DNA of 64,000 nucleotides from Parvularcula sp964556115 (GTDB lineage Bacteria; Pseudomonadota; Alphaproteobacteria; Caulobacterales; Parvularculaceae), in the NCBI GenBank assembly GCA_964556115.1, contig CAZKVC010000005.1, forward strand, positions 62,001 through 126,000, read 5' to 3'. A program made the position numbers and the translations under genes. The stretch's first letter is position 1; each line of letters starts with the position of its first letter. Below the pieces are notes generated by a model. It was not told the origin of the DNA. It ran no database searches and worked only from the letters and a program-made list of their open reading frames with translations. Shown here piece after piece: positions 8,511-17,561 of the stretch.

Positions 8511-9002
8511 TCAGCGGTTGCCGCGGACCTCCTGCAGCATGGGGCCGAGCTGGTCCTCGTCGATCAGCTTCCGCCAGCGGGCCTGCCGGTGCTCGTAGAA
8601 TTGTGCCGCGAAAGCGGCCACGATCGGGGTCCGCCATCCCGCATCCAGGATCAGCCGATCGGTGTAGCGGGTGCCCCCGTCTTCAGGCTCGATCGTGATG
8701 AGGTGGTCCCAGCGGCGGATGCCGGCGCTGCGTCCATTGTCGCGCAGGAAGCGGCGCTGGCCTTCTGCCGGCGGGTAGCTGATGCCGATGACCTGTTCGC
8801 CGATCGGCAGGGTCCCAAGGAGCTTCAGCGCACAAAGATGCTCGCCTTCGGACCAGACCTCAGGGAAGGAAGGCGGATCGACCGCTTCGAAAGTGACGAG
8901 CGGCGCTGAAACATAGCGAAGGAGGCGTGTCGTCTGCACCGCCTCCCAGACTTTGTCAGGGTGCGCCGCGAGATGGGTCGAGGTGACGATCTCGCGGCTC
9001 AT
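8511..9002 (-). CDS. SRPBCC (START/polyketide-cyclase-like) family protein
   Basis: This 163-residue cytoplasmic protein shows the SRPBCC pattern: a first strand with TSTHLAAHPDKVWEAVQT, a central region, then GGTRYTDRLILDAGWRTPI leading to a long C-terminal helix (AAFAAQFYEHRQARWRKL). The family forms a helix-grip fold with a hydrophobic cavity for lipids or aromatics. No catalytic residue can be named. It starts three bases after the gyrA stop, so it is co-transcribed with gyrA, which gives no functional hint. Confidence 0.75.
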   Translation of the reverse strand: MSREIVTSTHLAAHPDKVWEAVQTTRLLRYVSAPLVTFEAVDPPSFPEVWSEGEHLCALKLLGTLPIGEQVIGISYPPAEGQRRFLRDNGRSAGIRRWDHLITIEPEDGGTRYTDRLILDAGWRTPIVAAFAAQFYEHRQARWRKLIDEDQLGPMLQEVRGNR

Positions 9003-9004
9003 CT

Positions 9005-11749
9005 TCAGTTTGCCTCGCCGCCCTCTTGCCCTTCGGCATCCATCTCTTCTGCGGATGCTTCGCCAACGCCTTCGACGCTCACCACCGTCTCGCCTTCGCG
9101 GGTGTTCAGGATGGTCACACCTTGCGTGTTACGCCCGGCGATGCGGATGTCGTCCACCGGCGTACGGATCAACTGGCCGCCATCGGTGACGAGCATGATC
9201 TCCTCGCCCTCGCCTGCCGGGAAGCTCGCCACGACCCGGCCGTTCCTCTGGGAGGTGACGATCGAGATGATGCCTTTGCCGCCGCGTCCCGAGGTGCGGT
9301 ATTCGAAGGACGAGGTGCGCTTGCCGTAGCCGTTTTCGGTCACGGTGAGGATGAACTCCTCGGCCGCGGCCATGGCGCCGATCTTCTCCGAGCTGAGCGC
9401 CGTATCCGCGCTGCCGCCCTCGTCGGTCCCTTCGGTCTCGCCTTCCCCGGCCGCACGGCGCATGGCGGCGGCGTGCTTGAGATAGGCGGCTTTCTCATCC
9501 GCGCTCGCATTGAAGTGGCGAAGGACGGACATGCCGATCACTTCGTCATCAGTGCCGAGGCGCACGCCGCGCACCCCGGTCGATGTCCGGCCACTGAAGA
9601 CCCGTACCGTCTCCAGCGGAAAGCGGATCGCCATACCCTCGCGGGTGGTCAGAAGGATATCCTGATCGGGCCTTGCGAGCCTTACGCCGACGAGGTTGTC
9701 GCCTTCGTCGAGCTTCATGGCGATCTTGCCCGCCCGGTTGATGTTCGAGAAGTCCTTCAGCTTGTTCCGCCGGACATTACCCGACCGGGTGGCGAAGACG
9801 ATGTCGAAGCTTTCCTCATCGTCAGGCATCGGAAGGATGACGTTCACCCGCTCGCCCTGGTCGAGGGGCAGGAGGTTGACAAAGGCCTTGCCGCGCGAGG
9901 CCGGTGCGCCCTCGGGCAGCCGCCAGAGCTTCAGGCGGTAGACCATGCCGCGGTCGGTGAAGAAGAGAAGCGGTGTATGCGTATTGCCGACGAAGAGCTG
10001 GCTGACGAAATCCTCGTCCTTCATCGCCATGCCCGAACGCCCCTTCCCGCCCCGGCGCTGGGCGCGGTAGGTGGAAAGCGGTGTCCGCTTCACATAGCCG
10101 GAATGGGTGACGGTGACGACCATGTCCTCTTGCGGGATCAGGTCCTCGTCTTCCATCTCGATGGCGTCGATGAACTCCGAACGGCGCGGGGTCGCGAACT
10201 TCTCGCGAATCTCCGAGAGTTCGTCCTTCACGATGCTCAGCACACGGGGACGGTTGGAGAGAATGTCGAGATAGTCCTCGATCTGGGTCGCCAGTTTCTC
10301 GAGCTCGTCGCCGATCTCGTCGCGGCCGAGCGCGGTCAATCTTTGCAGGCGCAGGTCCAGGATGGCCTTGGCCTGAGTCTCGGAGAGGCGGAGCGTTCCG
10401 TCTTCGGACAGCTTGTGACGCGGATCGGCCACGAGCTGGATCAGCGGCGCCATGTCTTCGGCCGGCCAGTCGCGGTCCATCAGGCGCTCGCGCGCTTCAG
10501 CCGGGGTCGGCGAAGAGCGGATGGTGCGCACCACTTCGTCGATATTGGCGACCGCGATGGCGAGGCCCGTCAGGACATGGGCGCGGTCGCGGGCCTTGCC
10601 GAGATCGTGCTTGGTCCGTCTGGTGATGACTTCTTCGCGGAAGGCGATGAAACTCATCAGCACCGAGCGCAGGGTCATCTGCTCGGGCCGGCCGCCGTTC
10701 AGCGCCAGCATGTTGACGCCGAAGCTCGTCTGCAGCGGGCTCTGCTTGTAGAGGTTGTTCAACACCACCTCGGCATTGGCGTCGCGCTTGAGCTCGATCA
10801 CGACGCGGATGCCGTGACGGTCACTCTCGTCGCGCAGGTCGGCGATGCCTTCGAGGCGTTTCTCGCGGACGAGGCCCGCGATCTTCTCGACCATCGCCGC
10901 CTTGTTCACCTGGAACGGCACCTCGGTGACGATGATGGCGTAGCGGTCCTTGCGGATCTCCTCGATCGCGGTACGCCCGCGCATGACCACCGAGCCGCGC
11001 CCTGTCAGAAGCCCCGAGCGCGCGCCGGACTTGCCGAGGATCTGCCCGCCCGTCGGGAAGTCCGGGCCCGGCACGATGTCGAGCAGGGTCTCGTCATCGG
11101 TCTCCGGGCTGTCGATCAGCGTGACCGTCGCGTCGATGATCTCACCGAGATTGTGGGGCGGAATGTTCGTCGCCATCCCCACCGCGATGCCGCCTGCGCC
11201 GTTGACGAGGAGGTTCGGGAAGCGCGCGGGCAGGCAGACCGGCTCCTGCCGCTCGCCATCATAGGTCTCCTGGAAGTTGACCGTGTCCTTTTCGATGTCG
11301 GCCAGCAGCGCTTCGGCGGCGCGGTTCATCCGCGCCTCGGTGTAGCGCATGGCGGCGGGCGGGTCGTTGTCGATCGAGCCGAAATTGCCCTGCCCGTCGA
11401 TCAGCGGCAGGCGCATGGAAAAGTCCTGCGCCATGCGGACCATGGCGTCATAAACCGCCGTGTCGCCATGGGGGTGATACTTACCGATCACGTCGCCGAC
11501 GACATTGGCGGATTTCTTGTGCTTCTTGTCGGCGGTGAAGCCGTTCTGGTGCATCGACCACAGAATCCGCCGGTGCACGGGCTTGAGGCCATCACGCGCG
11601 TCGGGGATCGCCCGGCTGACGATCACCGACATGGCGTAGTCGAGATAGCTGCGCTCCATTTCACCGGAGATCGAAACGGTGCTCACCCCCGGCGGAAGGG
11701 GGTCGGGCATCATGTTCTCGGGGGCCTGCTTATCGTCGTCGTCAGCCAT
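9005..11749 (-). CDS. gyrA: DNA gyrase subunit A
   Basis: This 914-residue type IIA topoisomerase subunit breaks and rejoins DNA with GyrB to introduce negative supercoils. The catalytic Tyr136 lies in AAMRYTEAR (132-140). The quinolone-resistance region reads HPHGDTAVYDAMVRMAQ, so Thr97 stands where E. coli has Ser83, and Asp101 is conserved at the Asp87 position. The GyrA box QRRGGKG, which separates gyrase from topoisomerase IV, is present at about residue 563 and is followed by the beta-pinwheel C-terminal domain. The C-terminus is acidic and Glu-rich, as in many GyrA proteins. It is transcribed divergently from sodC. Confidence 0.98.
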   Translation of the reverse strand: MADDDDKQAPENMMPDPLPPGVSTVSISGEMERSYLDYAMSVIVSRAIPDARDGLKPVHRRILWSMHQNGFTADKKHKKSANVVGDVIGKYHPHGDTAVYDAMVRMAQDFSMRLPLIDGQGNFGSIDNDPPAAMRYTEARMNRAAEALLADIEKDTVNFQETYDGERQEPVCLPARFPNLLVNGAGGIAVGMATNIPPHNLGEIIDATVTLIDSPETDDETLLDIVPGPDFPTGGQILGKSGARSGLLTGRGSVVMRGRTAIEEIRKDRYAIIVTEVPFQVNKAAMVEKIAGLVREKRLEGIADLRDESDRHGIRVVIELKRDANAEVVLNNLYKQSPLQTSFGVNMLALNGGRPEQMTLRSVLMSFIAFREEVITRRTKHDLGKARDRAHVLTGLAIAVANIDEVVRTIRSSPTPAEARERLMDRDWPAEDMAPLIQLVADPRHKLSEDGTLRLSETQAKAILDLRLQRLTALGRDEIGDELEKLATQIEDYLDILSNRPRVLSIVKDELSEIREKFATPRRSEFIDAIEMEDEDLIPQEDMVVTVTHSGYVKRTPLSTYRAQRRGGKGRSGMAMKDEDFVSQLFVGNTHTPLLFFTDRGMVYRLKLWRLPEGAPASRGKAFVNLLPLDQGERVNVILPMPDDEESFDIVFATRSGNVRRNKLKDFSNINRAGKIAMKLDEGDNLVGVRLARPDQDILLTTREGMAIRFPLETVRVFSGRTSTGVRGVRLGTDDEVIGMSVLRHFNASADEKAAYLKHAAAMRRAAGEGETEGTDEGGSADTALSSEKIGAMAAAEEFILTVTENGYGKRTSSFEYRTSGRGGKGIISIVTSQRNGRVVASFPAGEGEEIMLVTDGGQLIRTPVDDIRIAGRNTQGVTILNTREGETVVSVEGVGEASAEEMDAEGQEGGEAN

Positions 11750-11840
11750 GCTTTATGTGCCAATATATGGAAGAGGAATCATAGGCGCAGGCGTTAGCAG
11801 TCTTCGGGAGCAATCGCCACACACCCACGGAGGGCCCAAC

Positions 11841-12410
11841 ATGACCAGTTCACAGGCTTTGATCATCGGCGCCGCAATGCTTGCGGCCGCATGCAGCAGC
11901 GAAGTGATTGCCGCATCATCGACCGCCCAGCCAACGATGAAACGGCCCATGGCCGAAAGCACCGACAGCAAGGGCGAGCGCGAGGCTGACATCATCGGTA
12001 CCGGAGGCGACACCATCGGCACGGCCATGGTCCAGCCCGGCCCCAACGGCATGGTGATCCGCATCGACGCCGGGGAGATCCCCGAGGGTTTCCACGGCGT
12101 GCACCTCCATCAGAAGGGCGACTGTTCGGACCCCGGGGCAGGCTTCAAGGCATCGGGCAGCCACATCAACATCGCGGGCAACGAGCACGGCCTTCTCAAC
12201 GCCGATGGCTACCATGTCGGCGCGGACTTCCCGAACCTCTACGCGGGACCTGAGCGGGTGATGGGCGAGCTTTTCGCAGGCGGACTGATGCTCGACCAGG
12301 CCCTCGACGATGACGGCTTCGCGCTGATCATCCACGAGAACGAGGACGACCACCGCACCCAGCCAATCGGCGGCGCGGGGGCGCGCCTTGCCTGCGCGGC
12401 CTTCAACTAG
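11841..12410 (+). CDS. sodC: Superoxide dismutase [Cu-Zn], exported
   Basis: The protein has 189 residues and dismutates superoxide in the cell envelope. The metal ligands are visible: His88 and His90 in FHGVHLH, bridging His108 in GSHIN, His116 and His125, Asp129, and His165 in IIHE. Cys95 and Cys185 can form the structural disulfide. The N-terminus is a signal peptide running to AAACSS, so Cys18 may be a lipoprotein acylation site, although the -3 residue is Ala rather than the preferred Leu. The start at 11841 has a GGAGGG ribosome-binding site; upstream in-frame ATGs lie in the gyrA promoter region. Its 3' end overlaps the convergent MFS gene by 8 bases. Confidence 0.95.
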   Translation: MTSSQALIIGAAMLAAACSSEVIAASSTAQPTMKRPMAESTDSKGEREADIIGTGGDTIGTAMVQPGPNGMVIRIDAGEIPEGFHGVHLHQKGDCSDPGAGFKASGSHINIAGNEHGLLNADGYHVGADFPNLYAGPERVMGELFAGGLMLDQALDDDGFALIIHENEDDHRTQPIGGAGARLACAAFN

Positions 12411-13647
12411 AAGCCGTTGGCGGCTCACCCTCCCGGTCGGTGCGGGGATCGAGGTCGAAGAGGCCTGAATTCGTCCGCATGACCGGGATGTAGTCCTCCT
12501 GCCGCAACGGGGCCTCGCGGCTGGTCAGGCGGTAGAGCCCGAAGACCGCGAGCACGGCGTAGACAAGCGCGATCCAGTAGAAGAGCGCGTCCGAGCCGAA
12601 GAAACGCATCACTTGGCTGGCGATCAACGGCCCGACTGTCGCCGACACCCCGAAAAGGAACAGAAGGCTGCCATTGACCGACAGCGTGTCACCTTCCTCG
12701 GCATGGTCATTGGCATGAGCGATGCTGAGCCCGAAGCTCGGCACCGCCGCCCCGCCGAAGAGAAGGCCTGCGAGAACGAGGCTGAGCTGCCCGCCCTTGG
12801 CGATCATCGGCAGGAGAATCGCGACGATCACGGCTGTTGCTGCCGTCCCGATGATGACGTGGCGCCGGTCCACCCGGTCCGAAAGCTGGCCGATCGGGAA
12901 CTGCGCCAGCGCGCCGCCGAAGATGAGGGCGCCGATGAAAAGCCCCGCCGTTGCAGGCGGATAGCCGAGCCCCATCACGAAGAGTGGGCTCATCGACCAG
13001 TAGGAACTCGCCGATAGCCCGATCAGCGCAGCCCCCGCTGCGGCCAGCGGTGAGAGCCGCCAGAGCTTGCGGAACTGCAGCTTGACCGAGCGCGGCACCA
13101 TGGGCTGCGGCACACGGGTCAGTGCCACCGGGACCAGCGCGAAGCTGATGAGGATCGTCAGGACACCGAAGGGCACGAAGCTTCGCGGCTCGAAAAGCGG
13201 CAGCAGCGCCTGGAAGAGGGTCGCCGAGGTGAAGTCGGTGATGCGGTAGACCGACAGGATGCGGCCACGGTTCTCGTTCGTCGCCCGGTCGTTCAGCCAG
13301 CTTTCGATGATCATCTGCATGCCGGCAAAGCAGAAGCCGGTGATGACCCGCGTGCCGATCCAGAACCAGCTTTCGACGAAGAGCGCGTGGCTCACCGCCG
13401 CGGCCGAGGCGATCGATGCGAAGGCCGTGAAGGCGCGGATGTGCCCGACCTCCGCAATCATCGTCGGCGCGCGCTGGCAGCCTGCGACAAAGCCCACGTA
13501 ATAGGCCGTCAGAAGAAGCGCGATCTCGCTCGGCGAGAAGCCTTCCAGCGATCCCCTGACGCTCAGAAGGGTCGAATGAAGCCCGTTGCTCCCCAGCAGA
13601 AGGGCCGCCGCGAAGAGGAGCGAGAACAAGGAGAAGGCGAGGCGCAT
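12403..13647 (-). CDS. MFS transporter (DHA1/YcaD-like)
   Basis: This 414-residue protein has twelve predicted membrane segments. Each half carries the MFS loop motif, seen in the second half as GQLSDRVDRR and in the first in degenerate form (GCQRAPTMI). The segment NDRATNENRGRILSVYR after TM4-5 is typical of the YcaD-like subgroup. The start at 13647 (MRLAFSLFSL) opens directly into TM1; the ATG at 13665 adds six polar residues. The substrate is unknown. It runs tail to tail with sodC and overlaps its last 8 bases. Confidence 0.85.
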   Translation of the reverse strand: MRLAFSLFSLLFAAALLLGSNGLHSTLLSVRGSLEGFSPSEIALLLTAYYVGFVAGCQRAPTMIAEVGHIRAFTAFASIASAAAVSHALFVESWFWIGTRVITGFCFAGMQMIIESWLNDRATNENRGRILSVYRITDFTSATLFQALLPLFEPRSFVPFGVLTILISFALVPVALTRVPQPMVPRSVKLQFRKLWRLSPLAAAGAALIGLSASSYWSMSPLFVMGLGYPPATAGLFIGALIFGGALAQFPIGQLSDRVDRRHVIIGTAATAVIVAILLPMIAKGGQLSLVLAGLLFGGAAVPSFGLSIAHANDHAEEGDTLSVNGSLLFLFGVSATVGPLIASQVMRFFGSDALFYWIALVYAVLAVFGLYRLTSREAPLRQEDYIPVMRTNSGLFDLDPRTDREGEPPTASS

Positions 13648-13705
13648 GGGCCCGCCTTTGGGCACAGCCTACGCGCATCGCAAGAGGGAATGCGGGAAGC
13701 CGAAT

Positions 13706-15493
13706 TCAGGCAGGCTCGCGGGCCTTGCTGCTCTCCGCCGCGTCCTTCTTTTTGGTCCCGAGGGGCTGGTTGATGACGTCCCGCTTGGCGTGAAGGCCTT
13801 CGGCCTTTTGCGCGAGAAGGCGGCTGCGGTCCCGCTCACGGAAAGCGGCCTCCAGCTCCTCGACCTCCCCCTGGCTGCGGCCGAGATAGCTGAGCGTGCG
13901 CGTCGCCAGCGACATCGCGCTTTCGAAGGTCTCGCGGACGATGAAGTCGATGTCTTCGTCCAGGAGGTGCAACTCATGCAGGCGGTCCTTGGCGCGCACG
14001 AGGATGCGTACCTTGGGGCATCGCTCCCGCAGGGCCGGAATGGCGCGTCTTACCCCTTCAGGATCGTCGAGCGCGAAAACCACCGCATCCGCCGAGATCG
14101 CCCCCGCCGCGAGCAGCAGGTGCAGGTCGGTGCCGTTGCCGTAATAGACCTTGGCACCGAACTGACGCGCGGTCTCGATCCTTGCGGGGTCGTTGTCGAT
14201 GGCCGTGACCTTGACGTTCGAGCCCTTGAGTAGCTGGCTGATGATCTGCCCCATACGGCCATAGCCGACGACCAGCACCTGCCCGGTCTCGCCGTCCGGT
14301 GTCTCGGGGCTTTCGGTGGCCGTCTCGGTTTTCAGGCGCCCCACCCAGATCATGATGATCGGGGTTGCGATCATCGAGAGGGTGATGATCGCGGACGCGA
14401 TGCTGGCGAAGCCGCTGTCGAAGATGCCCCGCCCCACCCCGAGGCTGAAGGCGACGAAGCCGAACTCGCCGCCCTGGCTCAGAATGCCCGCAACCTTCAT
14501 CGCATTGGGCCGGACCGCACCGAAGAGCCTCGAGAGGCCGAAGAGAATGGCGGATTTGACGACGATGAGCAGGATGGCGCCGCCGAGCACGATCCACCAG
14601 CTTTCCAGCACCGCCGCGAGATCGAGCTGCATGCCGACGCCGATGAAGAAGAGGCCAAGCAGAAGCTCGCGGAAGGGCTCGATATCAGCCTCGATCTGGT
14701 GCCGAAAGGAGCTTTCGGCGAGAAGGACGCCCGCGATGAACGCGCCGAGCGCCATGGAAAGACCGACCTCGGCCAGAAGAAGCGCCGTGATCGCGACGAC
14801 GAAAAGCGCGGCCGCCGTGAAGGCCTCCCGCGAGCCGGACACCGCGACGACACGGAAGAAGCGGTTGAGGACGAAGCGGCCAAGACCGATCAGGAGGACG
14901 ATCGCGCCCACCGCCTGGGCGATGCCCACGGGGTCGATCGGCACCCCCTCCGCCCCCCGCCCCGCCTGGGCGACAAAGGGGATCGCGGCGAGCAGCGGGA
15001 TGACGGCGATGTCTTGGAAAAGAAGGACCGAGAACGCCTTGGTGCCGTAGGAGGTGTTCAGCTCCCCCCGCTCATCGAGAAGGCTCAGGGCGAAGGCCGT
15101 CGAGGAGCAGGCCAGCGCGAAGCCCGCGATCAGCGCGGGCCCTCGTGACAGGAGGCCGCTGAGTTCGAAACCGGCGCCGAACAGAAGGCCGGTGATCAGC
15201 ATCTGAAGGAGGCCGAGGCCGAAAATCGTTCTTCGCAGCGACCACAATCGGCTGAAACTGAGCTCGAGCCCGATCACGAAGAGGAAGAGAACCACCCCCA
15301 GTTCGGCAATCTGGGAGACCCCCTCTTCCGATGCGAGGAGGCCGAGGCCCGACGGGCCGAAGAGGACCCCCGCCGCGAGGAAGCCGAGAATGGTGCCGAG
15401 CTTGAGCTTCTTGAAGACGGGGACCGCGACCGCTGTCGCACCGAGATAGACAGCCGCGTCGACCAGGAATTCCGTTCCGCCCGCTCCTGCCAT
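13706..15493 (-). CDS. Monovalent cation:proton antiporter-2 (KefB/KefC-type) with TrkA-N domain
   Basis: The protein has 595 residues. The first 390 or so form a CPA2 Na/H-exchanger fold with about twelve membrane segments. From about residue 404 there is a cytoplasmic Rossmann-type TrkA-N/RCK domain (VLVVGYGRMGQII, the nucleotide-binding glycine motif, then AIDNDP). The protein ends in a charged tail. By family it exchanges K+ for protons, with gating through the nucleotide-binding domain; E. coli KefB/C are also glutathione-gated, which cannot be read here. No KefF/KefG ancillary gene is adjacent. Confidence 0.92.
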   Translation of the reverse strand: MAGAGGTEFLVDAAVYLGATAVAVPVFKKLKLGTILGFLAAGVLFGPSGLGLLASEEGVSQIAELGVVLFLFVIGLELSFSRLWSLRRTIFGLGLLQMLITGLLFGAGFELSGLLSRGPALIAGFALACSSTAFALSLLDERGELNTSYGTKAFSVLLFQDIAVIPLLAAIPFVAQAGRGAEGVPIDPVGIAQAVGAIVLLIGLGRFVLNRFFRVVAVSGSREAFTAAALFVVAITALLLAEVGLSMALGAFIAGVLLAESSFRHQIEADIEPFRELLLGLFFIGVGMQLDLAAVLESWWIVLGGAILLIVVKSAILFGLSRLFGAVRPNAMKVAGILSQGGEFGFVAFSLGVGRGIFDSGFASIASAIITLSMIATPIIMIWVGRLKTETATESPETPDGETGQVLVVGYGRMGQIISQLLKGSNVKVTAIDNDPARIETARQFGAKVYYGNGTDLHLLLAAGAISADAVVFALDDPEGVRRAIPALRERCPKVRILVRAKDRLHELHLLDEDIDFIVRETFESAMSLATRTLSYLGRSQGEVEELEAAFRERDRSRLLAQKAEGLHAKRDVINQPLGTKKKDAAESSKAREPA

Positions 15494-15554
15494 GCCGATT
15501 CGCGCTCCCTTTCCCCTACCCCTTATAGGTTAACGCGCACGGCTGAAAGAACCC

Positions 15555-16853
15555 TTAGGGCGAGGCGATCCGGGCGCCGGTGCCGTTCATGGTCTCGGTG
15601 AAGCCCGGAAAGCTCGTCGCGATGGCTTCCGCGCCGGTGATGGTGATGGGCTCTTCGCTCACCAGCCCGAGGACCAGCGCCGCCATGCCGATGCGGTGGT
15701 CGTGATCCGTGTCGATGCTCGCCCCGCCCTTCGGCGCCTTGCCGCCCGTGCCTTCGACCTCCAGCCAGTCTTCCCCGGTCCGCACGATCACCCCTGCGGC
15801 TTCGAGGAGCGATGCAGTTTTCGCGAGGCGGTCGCTCTCCTTGACCCTCAACTCGGCCACGCCTTCGAAGCGCGAGGCGCCCTCGGCCATGGCCGCCGCC
15901 ACGGCGAGGATGGGCACCTCGTCGACGAGGTCCGGCACATCGTCCTTCTCGAGGTGAAGCGCGCCCAGCTTACCGAAGCGCGCGGTGACCGAAGCCGTCT
16001 CCTCGCCGCCCACACCCGGCCCTTCGGCGATCGTAAGATCGGCGCCCATGCGCTTCAGGGCGCGGAGGAATCCGGTGCGCCTCGGGTTCATCAGAACCTC
16101 TTCGCAGGTGATCTCGGACCCTTCGGTGATGAGGGCGGCGACGAGCGGGAATGCCGCCGAGGAAGGGTCGGCGGGGATCGCGAGACCCTTCGGCAGGACC
16201 AGCCGTCTGCCGGGGCGCAGGGTGATCTCTTCTGCCTGCCGGGTGATGTCCGCGCCGAAGGCTTGAAGCATCCTCTCGGTATGGTCGCGGGTCGGCTCGG
16301 GCTCGATGATGGTGACCGGCCCCGACGCTCCCAGTCCGGCGAGCAGCAGCGCGGATTTGACCTGCGCCGAAGGGACAGGAAGCGCGTAGCGGATGCCCTT
16401 GAGCGCCGAACCTTCGAAGCTTGCGGGCAGGCGCCCTTCACGCGCTGTCCACTTCGCCCCCATCAGGGCCAGGGGGTCGAGCACGCGGCCCATAGGGCGC
16501 CGCATGAGGCTGGGGTCGCCAAGAACCGTGAACGGAACGCGCTGGCCCGCGGCGAGCCCCATGAGGAGCCTCGCCCCCGTGCCCGCATTGCCAAGATCGA
16601 GGGCGCGGGAAGGCGGCGCGAAGGGGCGGCCCCGCACCGCGAACTGGCTTCCCCGCTTTTCCACAGCTACGCCGAAAGCGCGCAGGGCCGCTGCGGTCGA
16701 GAGAACGTCGCCGGCTTCGAGAAGGCCGTCGATCCGGGTCACGCCTTGCGCGACGGCTCCGAACAGCAGCGCCCTGTGGCTCATGCTCTTGTCGCTCGGC
16801 ACCCGAAGCGAGGCGCGAAGAGCTGGGCTTTTGCTTGCAGTCAGGCGGGCCAT
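15555..16853 (-). CDS. aroA: 3-phosphoshikimate 1-carboxyvinyltransferase (EPSP synthase)
   Basis: The protein has 432 residues. It transfers the enolpyruvyl group of PEP to shikimate-3-phosphate, the sixth step of the shikimate pathway. Active-site segments include PSDKSMSHRA (19-28, with Lys22), LGNAGTGARL (87-96), and DEVPILAVAAA in the second domain. At the position that is Ala100 in the glyphosate-tolerant CP4 enzyme this protein has Gly91. The overall sequence is of the alphaproteobacterial type. It is divergent from the FYDLN-acid gene, an arrangement conserved in alphaproteobacteria. Confidence 0.97.
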   Translation of the reverse strand: MARLTASKSPALRASLRVPSDKSMSHRALLFGAVAQGVTRIDGLLEAGDVLSTAAALRAFGVAVEKRGSQFAVRGRPFAPPSRALDLGNAGTGARLLMGLAAGQRVPFTVLGDPSLMRRPMGRVLDPLALMGAKWTAREGRLPASFEGSALKGIRYALPVPSAQVKSALLLAGLGASGPVTIIEPEPTRDHTERMLQAFGADITRQAEEITLRPGRRLVLPKGLAIPADPSSAAFPLVAALITEGSEITCEEVLMNPRRTGFLRALKRMGADLTIAEGPGVGGEETASVTARFGKLGALHLEKDDVPDLVDEVPILAVAAAMAEGASRFEGVAELRVKESDRLAKTASLLEAAGVIVRTGEDWLEVEGTGGKAPKGGASIDTDHDHRIGMAALVLGLVSEEPITITGAEAIATSFPGFTETMNGTGARIASP

Positions 16854-16966
16854 CAGGGCTTTCCACGGTTAGCGGCGCGTCAGCGCTTTGACAGGGCAGC
16901 CCACCTCTGCCAACCAGCGCCCTCGCAAGACGACTTTACGCTGAACCAACGATCAGGACACCACCA

Positions 16967-17452
16967 GTGGCGAATGAAGACCTTGGCGTGAAGCGCGACT
17001 GCCCCAACTGCAGCGCGCGCTTCTACGATCTCCAGAAAGACCCGGCCGAATGCCCCAAATGCGGCCACGAATTCACCCCCGACGTTCTCCTCAAGTCCCG
17101 CAAGAGGTTGCGTGAGGAAGAGCAAGCTGCCGCCAAACCCTCCGCCAAAGTCGATGACGACGCCGAAGAGCTCGTCGAAGACAACGTCAAGGAGGTCGAC
17201 GAAGACGATGAGGCCACCAGCCTCGCGGATGCCGATGAAGAAGTGGCGCCGGTCAAGTCGAAGCGGGTCGCGCCGCTCGACGGCGAGGACGCCGATGAAG
17301 ATGACGACGAGGACGAGGATGACGACCTCGCCAAGATCGATGACATCGACCTGCCGGACGACGAGGAGGACGAGACGCTTCTCGATGACGACGACGATGC
17401 GGACGATCTTGGCGGCATCGCGACCAAGACCAGCGGCGACGACGACCGCTAG
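16967..17452 (+). CDS. TIGR02300 family protein (FYDLN acid domain)
   Basis: The protein has 161 residues. The N-terminus has a zinc-ribbon-like pair of CxxC motifs (CPNC at 12-15 and CPKC at 29-32) flanking the family hallmark FYDLQKDP. The remaining 110 or so residues are extremely acidic, with long Asp/Glu runs, and are predicted to be disordered. The start is GTG at 16967, giving MANEDLG, which matches the usual MA-x-x-LG beginning of the family. The function is unknown; the acidic tail suggests binding to basic proteins or mimicry of nucleic acid, which is inference. Proximity to aroA is conserved in alphaproteobacteria. Confidence 0.9.
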   Translation: MANEDLGVKRDCPNCSARFYDLQKDPAECPKCGHEFTPDVLLKSRKRLREEEQAAAKPSAKVDDDAEELVEDNVKEVDEDDEATSLADADEEVAPVKSKRVAPLDGEDADEDDDEDEDDDLAKIDDIDLPDDEEDETLLDDDDDADDLGGIATKTSGDDDR

Positions 17453-17463
17453 GCACCAAGAGT

Positions 17464-17490
17464 CCGGACGCCAGGCGCGTCCGGCCGTTT
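17464..17490 (+). terminator. Weak hairpin terminator after the FYDLN-acid gene
   Basis: CCGGACGC and GCGTCCGG form a perfect 8-bp stem with a 5-base loop 11 bases after the stop codon. Only a short T tract (CCGTTT) follows, so termination may be partial before icd. Confidence 0.45.
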
Positions 17491-17561
17491 ACGGTATATG
17501 ACGAGCCCTCCCCTGGCCTGTCGGGCTTCGGAGAGCGCAGGAACGAGGATAGAAAACAGGC

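Noticed and set aside
9026..11797. 923-residue open frame opposite gyrA
   Set aside because: A GC-rich codon-bias shadow on the opposite strand of a clear gyrA gene; the translation has no domains and low-complexity content.
12403..12410. Frameshift or gene fusion at the sodC/MFS junction
   Set aside because: Both genes have proper stops; the 8-base convergent overlap is normal packing.
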